Positions 36,878 through 46,692 of a stretch of 64,000 bases of DNA are shown here, one piece after another. Position 1 is the stretch's first letter; every line of letters begins with the position of its first letter. The translations under genes and the position numbers were made by a program. Source of the DNA: an uncultured Lachnospiraceae bacterium (GTDB lineage Bacteria > Bacillota > Clostridia > Lachnospirales > Lachnospiraceae); NCBI GenBank assembly GCA_910586615.1, contig CAJUJP010000006.1:54542-118541 (forward strand), in the 5' to 3' direction. The notes under the pieces were generated by a model, which ran no database searches, was not told the DNA's origin, and saw only the letters and a list, made by a program, of their open reading frames with translations.

Positions 36878-38119
36878 ATGAAATTGCAGGCCGCGCAGAC
36901 AAACAGCAGAAAGAAACTGCTTTATGTCATGGGAATCGACTGGAACTGGATTTATCAGAGACCCCAGATCATAGCCGAATACTTGAGCCGGGATTACGAG
37001 GTTACTGTGGTATATCCGGTAAAGCTATGGGATACGCCTGCAGTCCGCAGAAGAAAGAAAGAGGCACTGCGCTATCTGCGGATATGGACACTGCCTTTTC
37101 AGAGGAAGCTTAAGGTGGCCGGATGGGCGGCGGACAGGTATGGCAGTCTGCTTTTGAAAATCTGCCGGCATTATCAATATGTCTACATAGATTATCCTTC
37201 TTATATAAAATACATTCCGGCGGATTATGCGGGCTGTCTGATCTATGACTGCATAGACGACCATGCACAGATGTGCGCAAGTGAAAAGATACGCAGAGAA
37301 ATAGAGAAAACCGAGCAGGAGGCAGTTTTAAGAAGCAGCCTTCTTGTGGTATCTTCCATGAAACTGAAGCGGAGGATAGAAGAACAGTCGGGCGGCAGAA
37401 AGGCTGTTCTGGTGCGCAACGGGACGGATTTCAGGAAAGTGTATGATGCAAAAGAAAGCTGTATCAAAGGGAAGTATACCATAGGGTATATCGGAACGAT
37501 TGCGGAGTGGTTTGACGAGGAGCTGCTTGCGAAAAGCGCCGGAGAGCATCCGGAATTGTCCTATCATTTAATCGGTCCGTGTATGGGCATCTCCCTGACG
37601 GCACACAGAGGCATCTCTTACGAAGGGGTGGTAGAACATGGGAGACTGCAGTCGCATATCAAAGATTATGACTGTCTGATCATGCCCTTTGTTGTAAACG
37701 AGATTGTGAAGTCGGTAGATCCGGTCAAACTGTATGATTATATTGCTTTTGGAAAATGTATTGTCAGTGTCTGGTATGAAGAACTGAAGCATTTTGAAGA
37801 TTATGTGTATTTTTATAGAACCTATGAGGAATACGATCAATTGATGAGGAAACTTATCCGCACAGGATTTCCGCCTAAATATAATGTACATCAGCAGGAG
37901 AACTTCCTGGATGAAAACAGCTGGCAGGAAAGATACGGGATGATCGTGGAAGCGATCCGCCAGACGGATCGGGAGAGGCAGACGGCAGATGAAAGTCATG
38001 AGTGTATTCGGAACCAGACCGGAGGCAATCAAAATGTGTCCGCTGGTAAAAGAACTGGAACAGGATCCGGCGGTAGAAAGCGTGGTGTGCCTGACGGGGC
38101 AGCATCGGGAAATGCTTAA
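36878..38119 (+). CDS. Glycosyltransferase (GT-B type)
   Basis: 413 aa as the frame reads. An N-terminal Rossmann-like part (LLYVMGIDWNWIYQRPQIIAEYLS) and a C-terminal nucleotide-sugar part (IGYIGTIAEWFDEELL; LIMPFVVNEIVKSVDPVKLYDYIAFGK with the family Glu/Lys region) identify a GT-B transferase of the family that shares the WQRPQH-like opening. It probably builds the wall polysaccharide exported by the ABC system downstream. The last 131 bp overlap wecB in another frame, and the final ~45 residues look non-homologous (Gly/Arg/Ser-rich). The original stop may have been lost. Confidence 0.85.
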   Translation: MKLQAAQTNSRKKLLYVMGIDWNWIYQRPQIIAEYLSRDYEVTVVYPVKLWDTPAVRRRKKEALRYLRIWTLPFQRKLKVAGWAADRYGSLLLKICRHYQYVYIDYPSYIKYIPADYAGCLIYDCIDDHAQMCASEKIRREIEKTEQEAVLRSSLLVVSSMKLKRRIEEQSGGRKAVLVRNGTDFRKVYDAKESCIKGKYTIGYIGTIAEWFDEELLAKSAGEHPELSYHLIGPCMGISLTAHRGISYEGVVEHGRLQSHIKDYDCLIMPFVVNEIVKSVDPVKLYDYIAFGKCIVSVWYEELKHFEDYVYFYRTYEEYDQLMRKLIRTGFPPKYNVHQQENFLDENSWQERYGMIVEAIRQTDRERQTADESHECIRNQTGGNQNVSAGKRTGTGSGGRKRGVPDGAASGNA

Positions 38120-39104
38120 GCAGGTCATTGATATTTTCGGGATCAGTGTGAAATATAACCTGGATATCATGCAGGAAAGACAGACACTGACTACCATCAC
38201 AACATCTATATTGGAGAAAATGGAAACCGTACTGCAAAATGAAAAACCGGATCTTGTTCTGGTGCACGGTGATACCACCACTTCTTTTGCGGCAGCGCTG
38301 GCGGCATTTTATCAACAGATTCCGGTGGGGCATGTGGAAGCGGGACTGCGTACTTATGATAAATATTCTCCGTTCCCGGAGGAAATGAACAGGAATCTGA
38401 CGGGAAGGATCGCAAATCTGCATTTTGCGCCGACAGAAAATAACTGTAGAAATCTGGCCCGGGAAAATGTTACCGAAAATGTTTTCAGGACAGGCAATAC
38501 GGTGATCGATGCTTTCCGCACAACGGTGAGAGAGGAATATCAGTATAAGGATGCCGATCTGCAGAAAATCAATCTGGAAGGTAAAAGATGCATTCTGATG
38601 ACGGCCCACAGAAGGGAAAATCTGGGGCAGCCTCTTGTGAATATATGCCGGGCGGTAAAGGAGATTGTGGAAAAATATCCGGATGTGGAAGTGATCTATC
38701 CGGTACATATGAATCCGGCCGTGCGGGATACTGCGGAAAAAGTACTCGGCAACACGAAGAGGGTACATTTGATCAGACCTCTGGACGTGGAAGATATGCA
38801 TAACCTGATGGCAAGAAGCTATCTGGTCATGACAGATTCCGGCGGACTGCAGGAGGAAGCTCCTGCCTGCGGCGTGCCGGTTCTGGTGCTGCGGACGGAA
38901 ACGGAAAGACCGGAGGCGGTGGAGGCAGGAACAGTCAGGGTTGTGGGAGTAGACAAGGCGGAAATCTGTCACAGTGCATCGGTACTTCTGGATGATCCCG
39001 CGGCATATGAGAAGATGGCAAAAGCCGTCAATCCCTACGGCGACGGTCATGCCGGAGAAAGGATCGTGAGAGCCGTGCTGGAATGGTATCATGGCGGATC
39101 ATGA
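37989..39104 (+). CDS. wecB: UDP-N-acetylglucosamine 2-epimerase (non-hydrolysing)
   Basis: Converts UDP-GlcNAc to UDP-ManNAc, a precursor for wall polysaccharides and teichoic-acid linkage units. 371 aa, standard length. Motifs: N-terminal MSVFGTRPEAIKMCPLV, VHGDTTTSFAAALAAFY, HVEAGLRTYD, FPEEMNRNLTG and C-terminal TDSGGLQEEAPACGVPVLVLR. The start is fixed by the conserved N-terminus even though it overlaps the upstream glycosyltransferase frame by 131 bp. Confidence 0.96.
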   Translation: MKVMSVFGTRPEAIKMCPLVKELEQDPAVESVVCLTGQHREMLKQVIDIFGISVKYNLDIMQERQTLTTITTSILEKMETVLQNEKPDLVLVHGDTTTSFAAALAAFYQQIPVGHVEAGLRTYDKYSPFPEEMNRNLTGRIANLHFAPTENNCRNLARENVTENVFRTGNTVIDAFRTTVREEYQYKDADLQKINLEGKRCILMTAHRRENLGQPLVNICRAVKEIVEKYPDVEVIYPVHMNPAVRDTAEKVLGNTKRVHLIRPLDVEDMHNLMARSYLVMTDSGGLQEEAPACGVPVLVLRTETERPEAVEAGTVRVVGVDKAEICHSASVLLDDPAAYEKMAKAVNPYGDGHAGERIVRAVLEWYHGGS

Positions 39105-39171
39105 AAACAGCGTAACAGCCGGCCGCCGGGGCGGGCTGTAACAGATCGGAAGTCACAGATGGAGTTGTTTG

Positions 39172-39981
39172 ATGACAATGATAAGAAAAATATTAAAACT
39201 TGCGGCAGATATCTATGAAGACAGAAAGCTGCTGAAGGATCTTTCCCTGAAAGATGTGAAAAGAAGGTTTTCCGGCACTTATTTCGGAATGGTATGGGGC
39301 GTGCTGCAGCCCCTTTTGACGATCATCGTTTACTGGGCGGTATTTCAGTTCGGCTTCAGAAGCGGAAATGTGGAAGATGCGCCGTTTGTATTGTGGTTTA
39401 TTACCGGCATGATCAGCTGGCTTTTTATTTCGGAGGCTTTTCAGACGGCAGCCAACAGCTTTGTAGAATATAATTATCTGATTCAGAAAGTAAAGTTTAA
39501 CATTAATATTCTGCCGCTGATGAAAATTCTGTCGAGCTTTTACATTCATTTGTTTTTCCTGCTGATCGTACTGGTTATCTGTGCTGTTTTCGGATTTTAT
39601 CCGCGGCTTATGCTGCTGCAGATCGTTTATTACATGTTTGCAGAAGGCATGTTTCTGTTTGCGTTTTCCCTGATTACGTCCTCCGTGCTGGTTTTTTTCA
39701 GAGATTTGAACCAGATTATCAGCATTTTTCTTCTGATGGGAATGTGGGGTACGCCGATCGCATGGAACATTACTAATTTTCCGGAAAATGTTCAGCGCAT
39801 TCTGATGCTTAATCCCTTCTATTATCTTGTGGAAGGATACAGGGATGCTGTTCTGGGACGGGAATGGTTCTGGGAAAAGCCGGTTCTGGGCATACGGTTC
39901 TGGATGGTGACGCTTGTGCTGCTGGTGATCGGTACGAGCGTGTATACACGGCTGAAACCCTATTTTGCAGATACGGTCTGA
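39172..39981 (+). CDS. ABC-2 polysaccharide export permease (Wzm/TagG type)
   Basis: 269 aa with six predicted membrane helices. The cytosolic N-terminal segment LSLKDVKRRFSGTYFGMVWGVLQPLLTI is the family signature before the first span. The first half ends near YNYLIQKVKFN; the later region has SIFLLMGMWGTPIAWN and NPFYYLVEGYRDAVLG, also typical of the family. It pairs with the ATPase gene 17 bp downstream to form an O-antigen or teichoic-acid type exporter. GGAG lies 7 bases before the ATG at 39172. Confidence 0.93.
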   Translation: MTMIRKILKLAADIYEDRKLLKDLSLKDVKRRFSGTYFGMVWGVLQPLLTIIVYWAVFQFGFRSGNVEDAPFVLWFITGMISWLFISEAFQTAANSFVEYNYLIQKVKFNINILPLMKILSSFYIHLFFLLIVLVICAVFGFYPRLMLLQIVYYMFAEGMFLFAFSLITSSVLVFFRDLNQIISIFLLMGMWGTPIAWNITNFPENVQRILMLNPFYYLVEGYRDAVLGREWFWEKPVLGIRFWMVTLVLLVIGTSVYTRLKPYFADTV

Positions 39982-39998
39982 GGGAGCAGAGAAAGAGA

Positions 39999-41351
39999 AT
40001 GAACACAGAGTATAAGATCAGGGCAGATCATATATCGAAATGCTTTAAGATGTACAATACGCCAATGGATAAGATGAAGGAAGCCTTCAGTCTGTCCGGA
40101 AAATGCCGGCACACGGATTTTTATGCCATTACGGATTTGAGCTTTTCTGTGAGAAAAGGCGAGATCCTGGGCATTATGGGGAGGAATGGATCGGGAAAGT
40201 CCACGCTGTTAAAGGTGATCACGGGCATCTATGAGCCGAGCATGGGCGAGATTACGGTAAGCGGCAGGATATCCTCGCTGCTGGAACTGGGAATCGGTTT
40301 TAATATGGAGTATACCGGAATCGAGAATATCTATTTTTACGGGACGCTCATGGGGTTTTCCAGGCAGCAGATGGACAGTAAACTGCAGGACATTATTGAT
40401 TTTGCGGAAATAGGAGATTACATATACCAGTCGGTCAAAACATATTCCAGCGGAATGTTTGCCAGACTGGCATTTTCGTGTGCCATAAATGTGGAGCCTG
40501 ATATTTTGATTGTGGATGAAATTCTCAGCGTGGGGGATATGAGGTTTCAGGCAAAGTGCTTTCATAAATTCAGGGAATTTAAAGAAAAAGGGGTCACCAT
40601 TCTCTATGTGGGACATGACGTGGGCATGATGAGAACCTTCTGTGATACCGCCATGTGGATGGACAAGGGGAAAATGGTTGACATGGGCGACCCTACATTC
40701 ATCAGCGCAAAGTATACGGAATTTATGTATCTGGACGACATATCGGAATTTACGGACTATAAGAAAATGGAAGATCAAGGCACCGGTACATCCCCAAATG
40801 ACGAACCTGCCGAAGAAAGCCGGGAACATATGGCGGAGGATCCGGTTCAGAGTCCGGGGCAGGAAAAGTACAAGTCCGATCATACGAACTTTCCCGATTG
40901 TATTGCCCATTGGGGAACAGATGTGGGGCTGGTGGAAGAAGTGAGACTGCTGAATGCCGCGGGCGAGTCTGTGAATCATTTCGAAACAGATGACATGATA
41001 ACAATAGAAATTAAATTTAAACTGCCGCCGCAGATTGACCGGGATACTTTTTCAGCCGCCGTATCCGTCAAAACTGTGGAAGGAACGGATCTGATCGTAA
41101 AGACAACATATGATGAAAATATCCGGTTTCAAAGCAAGGATACACATATCAAAGTAAAATTCCGGCTGGAACCGATGCTGGCCAAGGGCGAGTACTACCT
41201 TGTGGCCGCTCTGGAAAACAGAGAAAATCTGGCAACCGTATATTATGAATATATTGAGGGCGTGAAATATTTCAAGGTATTTACGAATAAGAGAATTTTC
41301 GGGCTGTTTGACCCTCCGGTGCAGATCACCATTGAGGGAGAAAAAGATTAG
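39999..41351 (+). CDS. ABC polysaccharide export ATPase with C-terminal glycan-recognition domain (Wzt type)
   Basis: 450 aa. The ABC ATPase (residues 1-~245) has Walker A GIMGRNGSGKSTLLK, the signature YSSGMFARLAFS and Walker B ILIVDEILSVGD. A Pro/Glu-rich linker (~255-305) leads to a beta-sandwich domain (about 310-450) like the Wzt C-terminal domain, which recognises the finished or capped glycan. Such a domain usually goes with a polymer carrying a terminal modification, and a methyltransferase domain is encoded by the next gene. The ATG at 39999 has AGAGAAAGAG before it. Confidence 0.94.
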   Translation: MNTEYKIRADHISKCFKMYNTPMDKMKEAFSLSGKCRHTDFYAITDLSFSVRKGEILGIMGRNGSGKSTLLKVITGIYEPSMGEITVSGRISSLLELGIGFNMEYTGIENIYFYGTLMGFSRQQMDSKLQDIIDFAEIGDYIYQSVKTYSSGMFARLAFSCAINVEPDILIVDEILSVGDMRFQAKCFHKFREFKEKGVTILYVGHDVGMMRTFCDTAMWMDKGKMVDMGDPTFISAKYTEFMYLDDISEFTDYKKMEDQGTGTSPNDEPAEESREHMAEDPVQSPGQEKYKSDHTNFPDCIAHWGTDVGLVEEVRLLNAAGESVNHFETDDMITIEIKFKLPPQIDRDTFSAAVSVKTVEGTDLIVKTTYDENIRFQSKDTHIKVKFRLEPMLAKGEYYLVAALENRENLATVYYEYIEGVKYFKVFTNKRIFGLFDPPVQITIEGEKD

Positions 41352-41398
41352 AAGGCAAAACAGTGCACAACAGCCTGTCCGGGCATAGGAAAGGAACG

Positions 41399-44300
41399 GT
41401 GAAAACATTGGAAGAGCATATCATGAACAGCCGGGAATACTGGGATTCCCGATTTGAGACAAACGATTGGGCAGAGGCAAAAGGGAAAGAGCAGTCGCAG
41501 TATTTTGCAAAGACCGCTATGGAACTGCTTCCTGAATGGCTGACCAGAGATGCTGCGAAATATGAGTACAGCGTATGTGACCTGGGATGTGCAGAAGGTG
41601 ATGCGGTTCCTTTTTTAAAAGAGCATTTTCCAAATTCAAAAATTGTCGGAACTGATATTTCCGAAAAGGCGGTTGAAAAGGCGCGCAGTAAATATGAGTA
41701 TGCCGATTTTATGACAGCGGATCTGATGCATAACGACAATCATTTTAGCTGTGATATTATCTTTTGCTCCAATGTGATAGAGCACTTTCCGGTTTTTAAG
41801 GAAACATTGAAAAAGATATGCAGCTTTGCCAGATTCTACACGATCATTATGTGTCCCCTGAGGGAAGATTTTGAAGTGCCGGAACATGAGGTTATTATAA
41901 ATACCGATATGATTCCCTGTGTCATGGAAAACAATTATCTGGTTTATGCCCAGTCTGTGAAAGGAGATATCAGGTACTATGGCGGAGAGCAGGCCCTTTT
42001 GATCTATTCTAAAAAACCGGAAGACCAAAAGATTGTGAATTTATCCAATCTGGCAGACCGGCTGCGGTCCACGGCGCTTAATGATGCGGAAAAGTCATGG
42101 CAGATCATGAATGACGAATTATATCTGGAAAGAGAAAATTCCAGGGTTCTTTCCGGAAAATTAATGGATTCCGGTGAGCAGTTCCGCAGACTGGAAGCCG
42201 AACTGAATCAAAAAGAATATGCACTGCAGGCAGAGATTGAGAAAAGAAACGCAGTCGAGAACAGTCTGCAGGCCGGGCAGGAAAAATACTGGAATCTTCA
42301 GCAGAGTATCATAGAGAGCCTTGGACAGATCAGCGGAGCACAAAATCAGGAACTGCAGGCGGCAAAGGATCAGAAAAACACCGGGATGGAACTGTTAGAG
42401 CTTATGAAGCAGCTGGAAAATAAGATCGTCGAGTGCAAGGATGATGCAGACAGATACAGACTGCAGGAAGAACTGAACCGGTTAGAGCAGAGAAAAAGCG
42501 AACTGGAGCAGGAGATCAGCAGACTGGACAAGGGTTATCTGCTGGATCAGACACACACGATTACGGAGCGTCTTATGCATACAAGGGCCTATTTGATCGC
42601 TCTGGGACTGCGGCGCTTTGACAACCAGATGATGAAAGGTACCTCTGCGGAAAGAAAAGATTTCCTGAAGTATCTTTTTAATAAAATATTCCATACGCAT
42701 TTTAAATGCAGAGGTATACGGGACTATGACCCGCTGCTTCTTGCCGACCGGTATATACAGGAACTGCAGGCTTTGAAGCAGTGTGCGGTGTCAGAAGAAT
42801 CGGTTGTGTATGCGGGGGACGGGCCCTGTATTAAGCATACGTGCCAGGTATTCATATTTGCGGGCGTTCCCTTCTACGATGTGGGCGGAGGACAGCGAAG
42901 CTCCCAATTGGCCAAAACCTTTGACAAAATGGGATATGAAGTACATTACATCTACGCATATGAATCCAGCGAAAGCACAAAGTATGATCTGTTTTGCCCG
43001 ACAGTTACACATGTATACCTGTACAGTATAAATGAAGAGTGGGTGATGAAGAAGCTGTGCGGAGACGCGCTTTTTATTTTTGAAGCTCCCTATGCGGGAT
43101 TTCTTCCCTATCTGGAACTTGGAAAAAGATGCAGGACTGTGACGGTCTACGAGCATATTGATAACTGGGAAACGAGCATCGGCAGCCTTCTGTATGACAA
43201 GGATTCGTTTCAGATATTTATCAGAGAAAGTGATCATTTGGTTGCCACAAGCGTAGAACTGGTGAAGCAGCTTCACGGATATACGGACAAGGAAGTGGCG
43301 TATCTTCCCAATGCCGTGGATATTACGGTGTTTGAACCCGGATATGTAACTGAGAAACCGAAAGACCTGGTAAAAGGAAAAGATAAGACACTGCTCTATT
43401 TCGGCTCTCTCTGGGGTGAATGGTTTGACTGGGATCTCTTGATAAGAACAGCGGAAGGATGCCCGGATTGTTCGTTTAATATCATAGGCGACTATGCGCC
43501 GATTTCGGAGCGGCTGAATCAGTTTCCCCATAACATGCATTTTCTGGGTTTGAAAAAGCAGGTGGAACTGCCGGCATATTTAAAGGAGACGGATCTGGCA
43601 ATCCTTCCGTTTAAAAACTGTGAGATCGGCGGATATGTATCGCCTTTAAAAATCTTTGAATATATTGCCATGGGTAAATATGTGCTGTCCGAGCCATTAC
43701 CTGATGTGATCGGATACCCCAACACGTTTTGCTCCGACGATGCGGAGGAATGGATCAGAGTCATTCACAGTGAAGTGGAGAAGGAAGACTATTCCCGGTT
43801 TATTTCCATGAATAACTGGTATGAAAGATGTAACAGGATTCTGAGCCTGACCGGTAAGTATTATCTGGATGCCGGCCGGTATAGGGACAGAATATCCGTG
43901 ATTGTATTGAACCACAACAATGACAGGGTCATTCACAGATGTGTGAACTCACTGCTGCTTCACAACAGCAGATACCAGTATGAGATCATAGTGGTGGATA
44001 ATAACAGCGAGGATAATTCCGTAGCAAATCTCAGGCGTAATTTTGAGGACAGGATCAAAATAGTACATAACAGGAAAAACGGATGTTCATCGGGAAGAAA
44101 CCTGGGTGTCGCAAATGCGCATGGGGAGATCATCGTATTTCTGGACAGCGATCAGTGGGTTATTTCTGACACATGGCTGGATGCGGGATTGTATATTCTG
44201 GAACACAGAGGGAGCGTAGGCGCGGTGTCATGGGGAGCAGGATGGTTTGTCAGCAGCGACTGCACAGGGCCGATTGTTGATTATTTTGAAAACCGGGCTA

Positions 44301-44638
44301 TCACGCCTGAGCGGCTGTACAGGAATGACCTGTCCTATCTGGCCACAAGCGGATTTATGATTTCAAAAGTGTTGTTTGACCGGATCGGGGGATTTGACGA
44401 AGCCTATGATCCCACCTGCTTTGAGGACACAGATCTGTCTTTTGCAGTGAACCATGCAGGTTTCCAGACAGTATACTGCCCCTATATGAACATCATGCAT
44501 CTGCCCCATCAGACCACAAATTCAGGCTCAAAGGGGCATAAGGAACTGTTGGAACGTAACGGTAAATATTTCATTGATAAGTGGAAAGAAAAAGATCCGA
44601 AGGTATATGAAAAGGCGTTCAGGCAGACCGTGACATAA
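41399..44638 (+). CDS. Methyltransferase - coiled coil - two glycosyltransferase domains in one protein
   Basis: About 1079 aa. Residues ~10-240: SAM-dependent methyltransferase (CDLGCAEGDAVPFL motif I; IIFCSNVIEHF). Residues ~280-405: a long Gln/Glu-rich coiled coil. Residues ~480-815: GT-B glycosyltransferase (GGGQRSSQLAKTFDKMGYEVHYIYAY; LYFGSLWGEWFDWDLL; ILPFKNCEIGGYVSPLKIFEYIAMGK). Residues ~830-1075: GT-A family 2 (ISVIVLNHNND; IVVDNNSED; IVFLDSDQWV, a DxD). The layout suggests a chain-terminating assembly enzyme with a coiled-coil ruler, as in WbdD-type systems. Start choice between GTG 41399 (AGGA upstream) and ATG 41423 is open. Confidence 0.88.
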   Translation: MKTLEEHIMNSREYWDSRFETNDWAEAKGKEQSQYFAKTAMELLPEWLTRDAAKYEYSVCDLGCAEGDAVPFLKEHFPNSKIVGTDISEKAVEKARSKYEYADFMTADLMHNDNHFSCDIIFCSNVIEHFPVFKETLKKICSFARFYTIIMCPLREDFEVPEHEVIINTDMIPCVMENNYLVYAQSVKGDIRYYGGEQALLIYSKKPEDQKIVNLSNLADRLRSTALNDAEKSWQIMNDELYLERENSRVLSGKLMDSGEQFRRLEAELNQKEYALQAEIEKRNAVENSLQAGQEKYWNLQQSIIESLGQISGAQNQELQAAKDQKNTGMELLELMKQLENKIVECKDDADRYRLQEELNRLEQRKSELEQEISRLDKGYLLDQTHTITERLMHTRAYLIALGLRRFDNQMMKGTSAERKDFLKYLFNKIFHTHFKCRGIRDYDPLLLADRYIQELQALKQCAVSEESVVYAGDGPCIKHTCQVFIFAGVPFYDVGGGQRSSQLAKTFDKMGYEVHYIYAYESSESTKYDLFCPTVTHVYLYSINEEWVMKKLCGDALFIFEAPYAGFLPYLELGKRCRTVTVYEHIDNWETSIGSLLYDKDSFQIFIRESDHLVATSVELVKQLHGYTDKEVAYLPNAVDITVFEPGYVTEKPKDLVKGKDKTLLYFGSLWGEWFDWDLLIRTAEGCPDCSFNIIGDYAPISERLNQFPHNMHFLGLKKQVELPAYLKETDLAILPFKNCEIGGYVSPLKIFEYIAMGKYVLSEPLPDVIGYPNTFCSDDAEEWIRVIHSEVEKEDYSRFISMNNWYERCNRILSLTGKYYLDAGRYRDRISVIVLNHNNDRVIHRCVNSLLLHNSRYQYEIIVVDNNSEDNSVANLRRNFEDRIKIVHNRKNGCSSGRNLGVANAHGEIIVFLDSDQWVISDTWLDAGLYILEHRGSVGAVSWGAGWFVSSDCTGPIVDYFENRAITPERLYRNDLSYLATSGFMISKVLFDRIGGFDEAYDPTCFEDTDLSFAVNHAGFQTVYCPYMNIMHLPHQTTNSGSKGHKELLERNGKYFIDKWKEKDPKVYEKAFRQTVT

Positions 44639-44664
44639 AACGGAAGGGCATGGAGGAAAGAAGA

Positions 44665-46455
44665 ATGGGAAGAAAATACGGAATATATAAAAAATGTCTG
44701 GAATATTTCTGGATTTTAATTCTGGTCACAATAGAACTGCTACAGATGGAACTTAGCTGTGGAATGGCAAAACAGCTTATTTCCATGGAGTTAAAATATG
44801 TATTTGTAAACTGGATCGTAATAGCCCTTTTCAATAGCATTCTTTTGCTGGCAATAGGGAAAGCATGGATTACCGCCCTTGTTTCGGGTGGGCTTATCAC
44901 GTTCATCAGCGTGGTCAATTATTATGTCATTTTGTATCATGGAATGCCATTGTCGGTGAGTGAATTAAGAAATTTCAAAACAGCCCTCTATGTGGCAGGC
45001 ACCTATTCTTATCCCGTCAGCCGTTCTGTTTTGTATGTTCTGGCCTGCTTCCTTATGACTGCCGGCATGTCGGCCCTTTTAAAAAAGAGACAGATTGCAG
45101 TAAAAAGAAAGGTCAGCGCGGCTATGCTGGCAGTATGTTTTGTGGCGGTCTGCTTCGGTTTCTTTGGCCCCCGTCCGATCAAGCCGAAAGTAACGCTGGG
45201 GTGGTCGTGGAAAGAAGCGTGCAAACAATGCGGATATATTTCCTATCTGGTTGAGGATGTCTATACAAAAGCAAAAGGAGTGACGAAGCCGGATCATTAT
45301 GATCCGGAAACGGTACGGGAAAAATGCAGCACGTATCAGACAGACCGGATCAATCAGAATAATGAACTGCCGGATATCATACTGATTCTGAACGAATCCT
45401 TTTATGATCTGCATCAGATTACCGGATTCCAGACAGATCAGGATTATCTGGCGAACATTCAACAGATAGAAGATATGGTATGCGGATACGCAGTTTCTCC
45501 TTGTATAGGAGGCGGCACAAACGCTTCAGAGTACGAACTCCTTACGAGCAATTCTCTGTATCTGGTCAGGGAAGGTGCACCGTTTAATATTTTGGATCTG
45601 GAAGATGCTGGCAGTCTGGTGACTTATTTAAAATCGTTGGGCTACAGTACCTTTGGCACTCACTCTGAACCGGCAAGAAATTATAACCGGATATACGGAT
45701 ATCCGGCATTGGGGTTTGAGGATGTCAGGTTTCATGAAGATTACGAAGACTGCTGGTCCTATGAGGGAAGAATGTATAAAAGCGACTACAGCGTATATGA
45801 AAACGTTAAAAAGTGGTATATGCAGATGGGAGATCAGCCCCGGTTTATGTATTGCCTGACAATTCAGAATCATGGGGGCTGGGAGCAGAGCCCGGAAGAA
45901 TCTGACACGGTTCATGTAACAGAAGGAGAATTTACCCGCCCAGATATCATCAATGAGTATTTAACGAGTATTGCCTATTCAGATGAGGCTTTCAGTGATT
46001 TTATACAATATATCAAAACAATTACAGACAGAAAGGTAGTAGTCTGTATGCTGGGAGACCATGCGCCGGACTTTGCGGTGTCATTGGCAGACGAAGAATA
46101 TTCGGAAGGTGAAAGAAATCTGCTGATTGGCGGGATGCCCTTGTATATCTGGGCAAATTTTGGATTGGAAAAGGCCGATTTGGGATATATGAGTATGCAT
46201 TATGTGGCACCGGTTCTTCTGGATACAGCCGGCGTTCCGCTGTCGCCGTATTATAAATACCTGATGGATACAAAGCGGGAAGTCCCTGTCATTGCCGCAT
46301 GGGGTAAATATTATGATAAAGATTATGAATATTACGATATTGGTACAGGAAGCTGTTCACAGATTGTAGAAGATTATTTTAGCGTGGAATACAACAATAT
46401 CAAAGGCGGAGATGAAAGAGTGACAGATTTTTTTGAGAGTGGGCTGGTAAATTGA
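44665..46455 (+). CDS. LtaS-family phosphoglycerol transferase (membrane sulfatase fold)
   Basis: 596 aa. Four or five membrane helices lie in residues ~10-165, then an outside alkaline-phosphatase-fold domain. PDIILILNESFYDL holds the metal Glu (E of NES), GGGTNASEYE the nucleophile T285 in LtaS position, THSEPARNYNR a further active-site loop, and CMLGDHAPD the late Asp/His metal ligands. Relatives polymerise or attach glycerol phosphate from phosphatidylglycerol. At the end of an ABC-exported polysaccharide locus, a decorating role like GacH is plausible. GGAGGAAAG lies before the ATG at 44665. Confidence 0.92.
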   Translation: MGRKYGIYKKCLEYFWILILVTIELLQMELSCGMAKQLISMELKYVFVNWIVIALFNSILLLAIGKAWITALVSGGLITFISVVNYYVILYHGMPLSVSELRNFKTALYVAGTYSYPVSRSVLYVLACFLMTAGMSALLKKRQIAVKRKVSAAMLAVCFVAVCFGFFGPRPIKPKVTLGWSWKEACKQCGYISYLVEDVYTKAKGVTKPDHYDPETVREKCSTYQTDRINQNNELPDIILILNESFYDLHQITGFQTDQDYLANIQQIEDMVCGYAVSPCIGGGTNASEYELLTSNSLYLVREGAPFNILDLEDAGSLVTYLKSLGYSTFGTHSEPARNYNRIYGYPALGFEDVRFHEDYEDCWSYEGRMYKSDYSVYENVKKWYMQMGDQPRFMYCLTIQNHGGWEQSPEESDTVHVTEGEFTRPDIINEYLTSIAYSDEAFSDFIQYIKTITDRKVVVCMLGDHAPDFAVSLADEEYSEGERNLLIGGMPLYIWANFGLEKADLGYMSMHYVAPVLLDTAGVPLSPYYKYLMDTKREVPVIAAWGKYYDKDYEYYDIGTGSCSQIVEDYFSVEYNNIKGGDERVTDFFESGLVN

Positions 46456-46692
46456 AAGAATATGGAGAGGACAAAAGGAATCAATGGGGGATTTTCCACT
46501 GACGGAAACGCCTGACCAATATCGGATTTTTTCTAATTGGGGCGGATAATTCAGAGATCTGGCGGATGGAATTGTGAAACTGTTGAAATTGCTGAAGAAT
46601 GTGTTCTTTTCTTTACAACAAACCGGAAAAAGGCTATACTGAGAAAGCAGCGAAAAACAGCAGTCGGATCAGATAAAAAGGGGAAAATGCCT

